A DNA stretch of 64,000 nucleotides from CAZPAH01 sp964584495 (GTDB taxonomy: Bacteria > Krumholzibacteriota > Krumholzibacteriia > Krumholzibacteriales > Krumholzibacteriaceae): the NCBI GenBank assembly GCA_964584495.1, contig CAZPAH010000002.1, positions 1 through 64,000 on the forward strand, in the 5' to 3' direction. The position numbers were made by a program, and so were the translations under genes. Shown here one piece after another: positions 1 through 8,612 of the stretch. Position 1 is the stretch's first letter. Every line of letters begins with the position of its first letter. The notes below the pieces were generated by a model. It made no database searches. It saw only the letters and a list, made by a program, of their open reading frames with translations, and was not told where the DNA came from.

Positions 1-615
1 GGCGACGTTCCTCCCTATCCTGGTGGCGACATCGTCGGCTTCGGGGGGGGACCATGTTAGAAGTGGAAGATCGCTCTCCACCACGTAAGCGATGTCCTTT
101 AGATGTATAAAACAGTCGCCCAAGGTTCGGGGCATCCTGCTGTTCACCTCGGCTATCACCAGCTTTGCCGCTTCCGCCCCCGCCTTGACGACGTCAACCG
201 AGACTCCGAGCGAGCAGAATCCATAGTTGTCGGGGGGGGCCACCTGGATGAAGGCTACGTCTATCTTCAGAGCCCTGCTGGTGATCAGCTTCGGGAGCTC
301 GGATAGAAATATCGGAGTATATTCGGCCCTTCCCTCATTGACCGCCTCCCTGACGTTGGGTCCGATAAAAAAGGCGTTCTGCTTAAACGGCCGGCTCATC
401 ACGGCTTCGGCGTACGGCGACGTCCCCAGCTCTATTACATTGATCGTCTCGTGATCGGCGATCTGCCTTCCTTTTTCTATCAGCATCTGGATCAATTTCT
501 GGGGTTCTGCCGCGCCAGAGCCTATGAAGATCCTGCTCCCCGGATCGATGAGCTTGACTATCTCGTCTATGGTCCGTTTTTTCTTTTCGTAGAGCTCGGC
601 GATTCGCTCATTCAT
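1..615 (-). CDS. Acetyl-CoA hydrolase/CoA-transferase, N-terminal part
   Basis: The reverse strand reads open for 205 codons from an ATG at 615 to the window edge, so the C-terminal half lies outside. The protein begins MNERIAELYEKKKRTIDEI and continues with a GSGAAEPQKLI segment, an IELGTSPYAEAVM segment and a CSLGVSVDVVKAGAEAA segment. This layout is typical of the N-terminal domain of the acetyl-CoA hydrolase/4-hydroxybutyrate CoA-transferase family, which moves CoA between carboxylic acids. The catalytic glutamate lies in the missing C-terminal domain, so the substrate cannot be judged. A GGGAGG ribosome site sits about six bases before the ATG. The gene is divergent from the radical SAM gene at 809, with 193 bases between them. 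Confidence 0.85.
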   Translation of the reverse strand, partial: MNERIAELYEKKKRTIDEIVKLIDPGSRIFIGSGAAEPQKLIQMLIEKGRQIADHETINVIELGTSPYAEAVMSRPFKQNAFFIGPNVREAVNEGRAEYTPIFLSELPKLITSRALKIDVAFIQVAPPDNYGFCSLGVSVDVVKAGAEAAKLVIAEVNSRMPRTLGDCFIHLKDIAYVVESDLPLLTWSPPEADDVATRIGRNVA

Positions 616-808
616 GACGGCCCTCCCTGGCGCTTTCCGCCGGCGGCTCCGGCGGGAACAAACAGGCTTATGATGATTGATTCATAACTATTACGCAAGA
701 GGAACAAGGGAATTTTCCGTCTGAAGCCTATAAAAATCCTGGCAGATGCCGCATCTATATAATAGATTCGGTTTGTGACCGGCCGTTGACAGGAGAAAGG
801 AATCCCGC

Positions 809-1744
809 ATGAAGAGAATTTTCGGACCCGTTCCCTCCAGGAGGCTGGGCCGGTCGCTCGGAATCGATGTCATACCCGCCAAAACCTGTTCCTTCGATTG
901 TGTTTACTGCGAATGCGGCGCGACGACCGACCTGACGTGCTCTCGCCGGGAATTCTATCCGCTGGAAGAGCTCCTGGAAGAGCTTCGCGAAAGACTCGTC
1001 GAGATACCGGAACAGCCCGACGTCATAACGCTTTCGGGCGCCGGCGAGCCGACCCTTTACAGCAGGATGGGCGAGCTGATCTTGGAGGCTAAAAGGATTA
1101 GCCGTCTTCCCGTGGCGGTGATAACGAACAGCTCCCTCATGATCGATCCGGAAGTTAGGGAGGAGCTCTACCCGGCCGATTATGTTCTTCCCTCGCTCGA
1201 CTCGGCCCTGCAGGAGAGCTTCGAGAAGATAAACAGGCCGCACCCCTCCTGCAGGATAGATTCTATCATCGCCGGGCTCGCGGAATTCGCCGGAAAGTAC
1301 GAGGGTCGCCTGTTTCTGGAAATTCTCCTACTCGAGGGATACAACACCGACGACGTGAATCTCGATGCGCTGAGGAGAGCGGTCGAAGCGGTGTCGCCGG
1401 ACTCGATCCAGCTCAACACGGCGGTCCGCCCCGGGACGGTGAGGCGGATCGTGCCTCTTGATGGGAACGAGATGGAGAGGCTGAGACGTTCTTTTGGCCC
1501 CCGCTGCGAGATCATAGCGGACACGCATCCGCATAGAAGCCGCGAAGACAAGGCGGTGGAGGAAAAGATCCTCTCGATGATCGAGAGGAGGCCCTGCACA
1601 GTGGATGATATAAGCCTCTCTCTGGGCGTTCCGATCCCCGGTGCCGTCAAGATGCTCGATTCCCTTTCCAGAGCGGGGATCGTGACCTGCCGGATTCAGG
1701 GTGGAAAAAGATTCTATATTGGCGCCAGGAGCGAAAACAGTTAG
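809..1744 (+). CDS. Radical SAM protein (COG0731-like) with C-terminal winged helix
   Basis: A 311-residue protein carrying the radical SAM cluster motif C27-x3-C31-x2-C34 (CSFDCVYC), which binds the 4Fe-4S cluster that cleaves S-adenosylmethionine. A GAGEPTLYSRM segment near residue 77 matches the SAM-binding GGEP-type motif. The opening IFGPVPSRRLGRSLGIDV is characteristic of the COG0731 group of Fe-S oxidoreductases related to wyosine synthases. The last 70 residues look like a winged helix-turn-helix (VDDISLSLGVPIPGAVKML), which suggests binding of nucleic acid or another protein. AGGAGAAAGG precedes the ATG. The substrate is unknown; members of this group are widespread in anaerobes. Family assignment is firm, function is not. 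Confidence 0.85.
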   Translation: MKRIFGPVPSRRLGRSLGIDVIPAKTCSFDCVYCECGATTDLTCSRREFYPLEELLEELRERLVEIPEQPDVITLSGAGEPTLYSRMGELILEAKRISRLPVAVITNSSLMIDPEVREELYPADYVLPSLDSALQESFEKINRPHPSCRIDSIIAGLAEFAGKYEGRLFLEILLLEGYNTDDVNLDALRRAVEAVSPDSIQLNTAVRPGTVRRIVPLDGNEMERLRRSFGPRCEIIADTHPHRSREDKAVEEKILSMIERRPCTVDDISLSLGVPIPGAVKMLDSLSRAGIVTCRIQGGKRFYIGARSENS

Positions 1745-1802
1745 TTGCCCGCCGGCCCGGAAGGCATTAAATTAAATAAGCGATGCAACAAAGGACGTAA
1801 CC

Positions 1803-3557
1803 ATGAATTACCGGCACGGAATGTCCCGCGAGAGCCTTGTTTGGGCCCTTCTCCTTATCGCCGTCCTCACCGCTTCCTGCAGCGACGATTCTACAATGCC
1901 CCGGATCCTGCCCGAGCCCACCGTTTCATCGTGGCGTCTCGAGACCACATCGAGAAACTTGACCGGTCTATGGGGATTCGCTTACGACGACATCTATGCC
2001 ACCGGAAGCCGCGGGACGATAATGCATTTCGGTGGAACGGACTGGGAAACGATGGACAGCCGGTGCACCGGGAAGCTTAACGCCGTCTGGGGTTCTTCGC
2101 CGGACGATGTGACGGCGGTCGGAGACGGCGGCACGATCGTCAGGTATAACGGACACCTATGGAATATCGAGGACTCGGGGGTAAATGCCGATCTGTTCTG
2201 CGTCTGGGGATCCTCGCCCGATGATATCTACGCCGCAGGCCGCGGCGGCACGATACTGCATTTCGACGGCGACCTTTGGAGCCAGGTGCCGTCGCCGACA
2301 TCCGAAGATCTCTACGGGATATGGGGGAGCGGGGCAGGCGACATAGTCGTCGGGGGCGACAATGGAACGATACTTCGTTTCAGCGCGTGGACGTGGGAGA
2401 TCATGATAGGAGGGGGCGACGCTTCGATACGTTCGATCTGGGGATCCTCGGCCGTCGACATGTACGCCGTAGCCCTCTTCGGGACGATACTTCATTACGA
2501 CGGCTCGGGCTGGTCATCGATGCAGAGCGGCACATTCGAGAATCTCCTCTCGATCAGCGGCACGGACGCCGGAAATATCTTCGCGGTGGGAGACCACGGC
2601 ACCGTGCTGAAATGCGACGGTTCGACCTGGACGCCGAGCCCCGTGCCCAGCTACCGCCAGCTGAGCTCCGTCTTCGCCCTATCGCAGGACGTCGTCTACG
2701 CCGTCGGTTATCTCGGCGATATAAACTACTATGACGGTTACTACTGGTACAACATCCCGGATGCCAGGTCGCAGCACCTCTTCGGTGTCTGGTCGAGCGG
2801 CCCGGATAACGTCTACGCGGTCGGCAACCTGGGCGCCCTGATCCATTTTAACGGGTTCGGCTGGAACTCGGTGACCAGCGGAACCGTTTACGAGCTGAAC
2901 TCGATCTGGGGATTCTCCGGCGAGGATATAGTTGTCGCCGGGGGGGCGGTGCTGAGATTCGACGGCCTGGACTGGAATTTCATGCAAACCGACAAGTCAT
3001 GGCAGATCAACTCGGTATCGGGCGTATCGCCTACCGAGATCTTCGCCTCCGGCGATCTGGGACTTCTAATCCATTTCGACGGCTACAGCTGGAGCGAGTT
3101 CGACTCGGTAAGCTCGGATTGGCTCTACGCCGTCTGGGCCGTGGCGGCGGATGACGTATATGCGGTCGGGGGCACGGGAACGATAGTTCATTACAACGGC
3201 ATGGAATGGCTCTACGAGGAGAGCGGTACATCCCACGGTCTATTCGCCGTTTGGGCGAGCGCCTGGAACGATATCTTCGCCGTCGGCAACTATGGAACTA
3301 TCCTTCACAACGATGGAACCGGATGGACATTCATGGAAAGCGGCATTTCAAGGCAACTCCGCGATGTCTGGGGAACCGGATGGAACGATGTTTTCGCCGT
3401 AGGCCAGTACGGCGAGGTCCTCCATTACGACGGCTCGGCCTGGAGCAGGCAGAGCTGTCCGACGAGCGACAATCTTATGTCGATATGGGGCAACTCGGCC
3501 GATGATGTGTACGCCGTCGGATCGAACGGAACGATAGTGCATTACAGCAGCGACTGA
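1803..3557 (+). CDS. Lipoprotein with 14 WG-x-DD-x-YAVG propeller-type repeats
   Basis: 584 residues. The N-terminus has a hydrophobic stretch ending in a lipobox (LTASC, Cys at about 27), so the protein should be lipid-anchored outside the inner membrane. The rest is an unbroken series of repeats of about 39 residues, each with the pattern VWGSSPDDVYAVG, then GTILHYDG, then W. I count 14 copies, several of them diverged (for example SISGTDAGN and SVFALSQDV). Fourteen blades would fit two seven-bladed beta-propellers. Similar repeats occur in secreted proteins of myxobacteria and related lineages, usually without known function. No catalytic residues are evident. The gene stands 94 bases before the sigma-factor gene on the same strand but has no visible link to it. 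Confidence 0.8.
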   Translation: MNYRHGMSRESLVWALLLIAVLTASCSDDSTMPRILPEPTVSSWRLETTSRNLTGLWGFAYDDIYATGSRGTIMHFGGTDWETMDSRCTGKLNAVWGSSPDDVTAVGDGGTIVRYNGHLWNIEDSGVNADLFCVWGSSPDDIYAAGRGGTILHFDGDLWSQVPSPTSEDLYGIWGSGAGDIVVGGDNGTILRFSAWTWEIMIGGGDASIRSIWGSSAVDMYAVALFGTILHYDGSGWSSMQSGTFENLLSISGTDAGNIFAVGDHGTVLKCDGSTWTPSPVPSYRQLSSVFALSQDVVYAVGYLGDINYYDGYYWYNIPDARSQHLFGVWSSGPDNVYAVGNLGALIHFNGFGWNSVTSGTVYELNSIWGFSGEDIVVAGGAVLRFDGLDWNFMQTDKSWQINSVSGVSPTEIFASGDLGLLIHFDGYSWSEFDSVSSDWLYAVWAVAADDVYAVGGTGTIVHYNGMEWLYEESGTSHGLFAVWASAWNDIFAVGNYGTILHNDGTGWTFMESGISRQLRDVWGTGWNDVFAVGQYGEVLHYDGSAWSRQSCPTSDNLMSIWGNSADDVYAVGSNGTIVHYSSD

Positions 3558-3614
3558 TCCTCCCTCGTGAAAAAGCGGCTGACCGATCGGCCGGCCCATC
3601 GCGCGGCGTCATGC

Positions 3615-3643
3615 TTGAAATACGGCCGACCGAGGGATATAAT
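3615..3643 (+). promoter_or_regulatory. Sigma-70-type promoter of the sigma-factor gene
   Basis: TTGAAA at 3615-3620 and TATAAT at 3638-3643 are separated by exactly 17 bases, close to the vegetative consensus. Transcription would start near 3650, at or just before the ATG at 3652, so the mRNA may be leaderless. The match is seen directly; the leaderless start is inferred. Confidence 0.65.
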
Positions 3644-3651
3644 AGGGATAT

Positions 3652-4548
3652 ATGGACAAAGAGCTTCAACTTGTCAGGATGATCGTCTCGGGGGACGAGG
3701 GGGCGTGGCGCTCGTTCATAGAGGAATACGCTCCTTATATACAGACGATCATCGCCAGGTACGTCAACGACGAGGAGCTTGCCGGCGACCTGCTCGTCAT
3801 GCTCCTCGAGAAACTCAAGAAGAAGCTTTCCGTTTTCGGCGGGGGATCCACACTATCGACCTGGTTGTTCATCGTGACCAGGAACTTCTGCAGGGACTAT
3901 TACAGGACGATAAGTGGGGTCCGTCATGTAAAAAAGCTTCTCTCGGGGTTGAGCCGGCTCGATGCCCGCTTCTTTGAATATTACTATCTACGCTCAATGC
4001 ATATCGATGAAGCCCTGCAATCCCTCAAGCCCGAATTCGGGAAAGACCTCTCGTATCTAGACCTAATAGAATCACTTGAGAGGATCCGCAGAAAGGCCGT
4101 CGAGATGAAGCTCGGGCGGCTCCTATTCAGGCTGTTGAGGCCCGAGGAACACCCGGCGCTTCCCACCAGGGAGGAGGCGGCGGCGCTTCCAGGTCTCGGC
4201 AGATTCTATGAATCGGTTGTTCCATCACCAGACACGCTCCTGGAGAGTCGCGACCTGCAGCTGCTCCTGAAAAAACTGAACGAGGCGATCCTGGGGCTTG
4301 ATTATGAAGACAAGCTGCTTTTGAAATTGCGGTTCGAGTACAGGAAGAGCGCGAGGAAGATAGCGGAAATGCTCGGTATCGGCGCGGAAAAACGTGTTTA
4401 CAAGCGGATCGACCACCTCATCGAGAAGTTGGGACTCACGCTCGCCGAAGAAGGTCTGGAGCCCGATAGCTGCAGGAACCTCGTTTACAACCTGGATATA
4501 CTTTATTATTGGCAGGAAAACTGGAGCGAACGGGAGATGAGCAATTGA
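3652..4548 (+). CDS. ECF-like RNA polymerase sigma factor with a long linker
   Basis: 298 residues, longer than the usual ECF length of about 180-200. The N-terminal part (ELQLVRMIVSGDEGAWRSFIEEYAPYI) and the following STLSTWLFIVTRNFCRDYYR segment match sigma region 2, which contacts the -10 element and core polymerase. Residues about 215-265 (LNEAILGLDYEDKLLLKLRFEY, then ARKIAEMLGI and KRVYKRIDHLIEKL) match the region 4 helix-turn-helix that reads the -35 element. Between them lie about 110 residues of helical, basic linker with no recognised domain. The ATG at 3652 is needed to keep the first helix of region 2. A membrane anti-sigma factor follows, and two matching ECF-type promoters lie at 4587 and 8582. 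It probably controls the module it heads. Confidence 0.85.
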   Translation: MDKELQLVRMIVSGDEGAWRSFIEEYAPYIQTIIARYVNDEELAGDLLVMLLEKLKKKLSVFGGGSTLSTWLFIVTRNFCRDYYRTISGVRHVKKLLSGLSRLDARFFEYYYLRSMHIDEALQSLKPEFGKDLSYLDLIESLERIRRKAVEMKLGRLLFRLLRPEEHPALPTREEAAALPGLGRFYESVVPSPDTLLESRDLQLLLKKLNEAILGLDYEDKLLLKLRFEYRKSARKIAEMLGIGAEKRVYKRIDHLIEKLGLTLAEEGLEPDSCRNLVYNLDILYYWQENWSEREMSN

Positions 4549-4586
4549 AGCCTTTAAATAAATTTGTATTTTTATCGGTTTTGGGT

Positions 4587-4613
4587 GGAAAAAGCAAAAT
4601 ACTGCCGTCTAAC
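4587..4613 (+). promoter_or_regulatory. ECF-type promoter before the anti-sigma gene
   Basis: GGAAAA starts at 4587 and GTCTAAC at 4607. The spacing and sequence match the site at 8582-8608 (21 of 27 positions identical, both core boxes intact). GGAA-type -35 and GTC-type -10 boxes are usual for ECF sigma factors. The site lies 45 bases before the preferred ATG of the anti-sigma gene, so the neighbouring sigma factor probably drives its own inhibitor. Inference from sequence match and position. Confidence 0.65.
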
Positions 4614-4657
4614 CATATAGAAGGGTCAATTTACTCTTGACTAAAGAGGCGCCCAAG

Positions 4658-5557
4658 ATGAGCAAGATATGCGGCAATGAAGAGCTGCTCGCGGCCTACA
4701 TAGATGGAAGGCTCGCGGAAAGCGACAGAAGGATATTCGAGAGGCATCTTTCCGGCTGCCCGTCCTGTCTCGGTGAGCTGATAGCGGTCAAGAGCGATCT
4801 CGACAACCTCAGCACAGGCGCCGAATCTGACCTTTGGGTACCGCTCCATCAGGGAGAGGCGAAAAAGAGGAGCATTATAGCTGATGTCATACACGGACCC
4901 TCGAAGATCGCAAGGCTTTTCAGGGCCGGTGGCGATCGCTCCGCCGCCATGGCCGTCTCCACCGCGATCCTTCTTGTTTTGCTTTTCGCCATAATTATCT
5001 CCTCCCCGGCGTGGGACCCGGATCTGCACCGCGCCCGATCCGGTTTGAACGCAATCCTCTCGGACAGCCCCATCGGGGATCTCAGGTTGTCCAACGGCAG
5101 GCCCTCTCCTCCGGTTACCGTCAGGACGATAAGAGGAACCGAGCCCCTGCAAACTGACCTTGCCGACGAAGTGGAAAAATCGCTAAAGAGGTCGATAAAT
5201 AAATACCCCGGCAGATGGCAGACCCTGGAAATGCTCGGGCACCTGTACCTCTCCCAGGGCAACCCATCGAGGGCAAAAGTATACTACAGCATGATCCTCG
5301 AGATAGAGCCGGGCAATAAGCTCGCATTGAACGATATGGCGGTCGCCTCATACAGAAGCGGAGATATCGCAGGATCGCTCGAGTATCTAAACAGGGGAGC
5401 GCATTCGGACGGGCGCTTACCCGAGATATACTACAACCTCGCCGTTCTTCATCTCTATCTCGGCGACAGGGAATCGGCCAAATCGTTCGCCGCTATTTTC
5501 GCATCGCAGGACCCCCTATCACCCTGGACCGAGACGATCTTGCCCCTCCTTCGCTGA
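4658..5557 (+). CDS. Membrane anti-sigma factor: zf-HC2, one TM helix, TPR domain
   Basis: About 299 residues from the ATG at 4658, which has AAAGAGG eight bases upstream. A TTG at 4637 would add seven residues and is less well placed. H30-x3-C34-x2-C37 (HLSGCPSC) is the zinc-finger signature of ZAS-type anti-sigma factors, which hold an ECF sigma factor at the inner face of the membrane. Residues about 96-115 are a single hydrophobic membrane span. The remaining 180 residues lie outside the cytoplasm and contain tetratricopeptide-like repeats (LGHLYLSQGNPSRAKVYYSM, then YNLAVLHLYLGDRESAKSF). Extracytoplasmic TPRs suggest that this protein senses or docks another protein, perhaps the TPR-CHAT protein encoded next. 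Confidence 0.85.
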   Translation: MSKICGNEELLAAYIDGRLAESDRRIFERHLSGCPSCLGELIAVKSDLDNLSTGAESDLWVPLHQGEAKKRSIIADVIHGPSKIARLFRAGGDRSAAMAVSTAILLVLLFAIIISSPAWDPDLHRARSGLNAILSDSPIGDLRLSNGRPSPPVTVRTIRGTEPLQTDLADEVEKSLKRSINKYPGRWQTLEMLGHLYLSQGNPSRAKVYYSMILEIEPGNKLALNDMAVASYRSGDIAGSLEYLNRGAHSDGRLPEIYYNLAVLHLYLGDRESAKSFAAIFASQDPLSPWTETILPLLR

Positions 5558-5661
5558 ATATCGCGCGAGCCGGCATGCGCCCCGTATCGATTATCGCTGT
5601 ATCATAGCCGATCGCAATGTGATATACTCGCTCGGTACCCCAATAAACCGGACGAGATACG

Positions 5662-8553
5662 ATGAATTCCGCTCGGCGAAAAAAGATGAAATTTCTGCTG
5701 TTCCTCTCTGCGATACTCGCGATCTGCACGGCCGCCCGCGGCACTTACAGGGATGAATCGATAGTTGAATGTCCCGTCCGCCCCGGAGTGTCGATACATA
5801 TACTGAGCGAGGGGGGGGTCTCGGAAACCTTCCGCTCGCTCGGTTACCACAAATCGGCAGTTCTGATATCCCCCCTTACAAGGCTTCTGATCATGAATGC
5901 CGAACAGCACGTCACCGAGACGATGAGGCACATCTATTCGGAGACCCTCAGGCTATACGAGATCCTCAATGTGGTCTACTCATCCCCCTGTCAGTTGAAC
6001 CACATCCGTATGCTGATCGAGGACGACGGCTATTTGGAAACGACGCGCGTACTATATTCCCGCCTCGAAAAGCTGCGCGAGCGTTTCTATAAGAAAACGG
6101 AAAGATCGCAACGTCTGGGCAAGGATATCGACGATTCGATAGCGCTCTCCTCGACCGACCCGCACTATTATCCCTACCTTTACATATTTCTCGAATTCAA
6201 GGCCGATTTTCATTTTTCGCGGGGCGAGGACGAGGAGGCCTTCAACTGCCTGGAAAAATCGTACTCCCTCGTAAAGGAGCTGGAAAATTACGCTATCGCA
6301 AGCCACCTCGCGGGAAGAATCGGCGTATATCACGAGAATCACGGCGACCTGGACGGGGCGGAAAAATATATGCAGGAGAGTCTCGAATACGCCATGCTCC
6401 TGAGGGACAACTGCTACATCTCGAGGGTACTGCGCTTTCTGGCGGCTATGAAGATGAAGCAGGGTTACCTGACCGAAGCGGAAAAGCTCTACATCCAGGC
6501 CGGGGAATACTGCGACAGAAGCCCCGGAGATCTTGTCTGCCAAATCTCTGCATCCCTCCCCCTCGCCGCGATGTACAGGAGTTTCGGCGAGACCGATAGG
6601 GCGTATGCCCTTGTGGAGAAGATAATTCTCGAGACCGAGGTGGGAATGAGAAAGATCGGCCCTTTCGAGAGGGATCTTACCGGCTCCTCCTTCAACTACT
6701 TGAGGGCGCGTGCACTGACCCTTCTGGCCGAGCTTGAACGGGACAGGGGAGAGTTCGCCGAATCGATCGCCGCGATGGAGATAGCCACCTCTATGACGGA
6801 AAAAGGAAAGGACAGGAATATTCACGCCGCCCACTTGAAAACCCTGGGAGATTCCTACGCCGCGGCCGGCAGGGACGTCGAGGCGGCAAAGAGATACGGC
6901 AAAGCGCTGGCGATAGCCGAGAAGCTGAAAAACAGGAGAATGATCGCGGTGACCCTTACCGCCCTTGCAAGATTGGACCTTTTCGGAGGGAGGGAGGGAA
7001 GGGCCGGCAAGCTTCTGGAGCGGTCGATAGCTGAAAGCCGGGCGGGCGGCGATTGGCTTCAGACGATGGAGTCGACCTACCTTCTCGGACGGCTCAGGTG
7101 CTCGCAGGGAAAGATGGCGGCGGGCCGCCGGCTACTTAACGGCGCCGTTCGCCTCTATGATCGAGAATCGGGGGAAAGGACTTTCGCCCCCGACAGGCGT
7201 GCCGGAAACGCGATGATCGACAGCGTGTACTATGCGCTCCTGTCGATAGAATCGGAAGAGGACTCTGCCATCGATTCGCTTCACTTCTGGGCGGAAAGAT
7301 CGAGGCACAGGTTCGAATGCAACACTCTCTGCGCCGGAGCGGTCTTGGACGGGCTAATCAGAGAGATCCTCTCAGACCGCCGTTGGATTCCCGACGGTAC
7401 CGTCCTGATCCAGCATGTTGTGACCCCCGGCAGGCTTATCATTCTAACGGCGGACGTGACCGGCCTGTCGCGCGTTTCGCTGCCGGTCGATGAAAGCTCC
7501 CTTGCAGGGAAGATCGACCGGTTCATCAGGGTATCTTCCGGCACCGGAAGATCGACCGAAGCAGAGTACGCCTCCCGGATAATCGGCGAATCGTCTATCG
7601 ATCTCGGCGAAATCCTCCTTGGACCGGTTTCCGGGAAGATCAGGGAGAGCGAAACAATCGTATTTATACCCGACGGAACTCTTGGGTATCTTCCCTTCTC
7701 TTCCCTGATCCTGCCCGGCGGCGATCATGCTTACCTGGGGACGGAAAAGAAGATACTCACCGCCGGGAGCCTTCTTTCCCTCAGCACGCCGTTCCGCACC
7801 AGCTCTCAGACGCCCTTGGACGTACGGGGCGCTCAATTCAGGAATCCCCTTGTCGTAGGCGGAATCGATATCCCCCCCCTTATCGGCGTCCTCTACCCGG
7901 GGTTGGACGATCTCCCCCCTCCGGATAAAGAGATAGAGTCGTTGAAAGCGCTGCTCGGCGGTTGTGCGATCCTCAGCGGGAGCGAGGCCACAAGGGATAA
8001 ATTCGTATCGATGGCGCCCGGAAAGGATCTTATATACATTTCCACGCACGCTGTTCGATTCCCCGTCTACGGATACGAGACGGCGCTCGTATTGTCATCT
8101 CCCTATCCCATTGTCGGTGAGAAAGATCTCCCGGCAGCCCTTCTGACGGCAGAGGATATAAGAAAGGTCGACCTCTCCGGTGTGAAGCTCGTTCTTCTCT
8201 CTTCCTGCGAATCCGCCAGGGGCAAGATGCGGTTTTCCTCCTCAACCGCCGATTGCTCCCTTGCCGAGCCGGAGGGATCCGGTCTCGCCGGCGCCTTTTT
8301 CGACGCCGGAGCCTCGGCGGTCATCGCATCGTTATGGCCGGTAGAAGATTCGGCCGCGGTAGCCTTCGCAACCGCTTTCTTCGGGCAGCTAGGCTCATCG
8401 GGCGGCGATCCAGCCGAAGCTATGAGAAGAACCAGGGCCGAGATTATAGCCCGATACGCTGAAGCAGCGGGAAGAGACCCGGCTGTCGGCGGTTGGGCTA
8501 CATTCGTTTTAACGGCATCCATCGTCGCCGCTCCCGGCATACCCGGCTTCTGA
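5662..8553 (+). CDS. Exported TPR-CHAT (caspase-like) protease
   Basis: 963 residues. An N-terminal signal peptide (basic residues, then FLLFLSAILAICTAARG) predicts export to the periplasm. From about residue 150 to 500 there are many TPR-like helical pairs (for example GRIGVYHENHGDLDGAEKYM and AGDYCDRS-type units). The C-terminal third is a CHAT domain, a clan CD protease fold related to caspases and separase. The expected catalytic dyad is intact: H796 in YISTHA and C849 in LLSSCESARG, followed by the characteristic GLAGAFFDAGASAVIASLWPV segment. The gene lies 104 bases after the anti-sigma gene on the same strand. A secreted CHAT protease beside a membrane anti-sigma factor suggests regulated cleavage, but the target is not shown by sequence. 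Confidence 0.88.
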   Translation: MNSARRKKMKFLLFLSAILAICTAARGTYRDESIVECPVRPGVSIHILSEGGVSETFRSLGYHKSAVLISPLTRLLIMNAEQHVTETMRHIYSETLRLYEILNVVYSSPCQLNHIRMLIEDDGYLETTRVLYSRLEKLRERFYKKTERSQRLGKDIDDSIALSSTDPHYYPYLYIFLEFKADFHFSRGEDEEAFNCLEKSYSLVKELENYAIASHLAGRIGVYHENHGDLDGAEKYMQESLEYAMLLRDNCYISRVLRFLAAMKMKQGYLTEAEKLYIQAGEYCDRSPGDLVCQISASLPLAAMYRSFGETDRAYALVEKIILETEVGMRKIGPFERDLTGSSFNYLRARALTLLAELERDRGEFAESIAAMEIATSMTEKGKDRNIHAAHLKTLGDSYAAAGRDVEAAKRYGKALAIAEKLKNRRMIAVTLTALARLDLFGGREGRAGKLLERSIAESRAGGDWLQTMESTYLLGRLRCSQGKMAAGRRLLNGAVRLYDRESGERTFAPDRRAGNAMIDSVYYALLSIESEEDSAIDSLHFWAERSRHRFECNTLCAGAVLDGLIREILSDRRWIPDGTVLIQHVVTPGRLIILTADVTGLSRVSLPVDESSLAGKIDRFIRVSSGTGRSTEAEYASRIIGESSIDLGEILLGPVSGKIRESETIVFIPDGTLGYLPFSSLILPGGDHAYLGTEKKILTAGSLLSLSTPFRTSSQTPLDVRGAQFRNPLVVGGIDIPPLIGVLYPGLDDLPPPDKEIESLKALLGGCAILSGSEATRDKFVSMAPGKDLIYISTHAVRFPVYGYETALVLSSPYPIVGEKDLPAALLTAEDIRKVDLSGVKLVLLSSCESARGKMRFSSSTADCSLAEPEGSGLAGAFFDAGASAVIASLWPVEDSAAVAFATAFFGQLGSSGGDPAEAMRRTRAEIIARYAEAAGRDPAVGGWATFVLTASIVAAPGIPGF

Positions 8554-8581
8554 ATTTTTGAAAATATTTTATCTTTTCGAG

Positions 8582-8608
8582 GGAAAATTCTAAAAACCGT
8601 CGTCTAAC
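8582..8608 (+). promoter_or_regulatory. Second ECF-type promoter, before a structured RNA
   Basis: GGAAAA starts at 8582 and GTCTAAC at 8602, the same 20-base offset as the site at 4587. No protein-coding gene follows on this strand; an RNA with a strong terminator does. Transcription should begin near 8613. I found no third copy of this paired motif in intergenic DNA of the window. Confidence 0.62.
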
Positions 8609-8612
8609 AATA

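Noticed and set aside
1950..3540. Regular short repeats that could suggest a CRISPR-like or tandem DNA repeat
   Set aside because: The periodicity is in the protein (propeller blades); the DNA copies differ at many codon positions, and there are no spacers.
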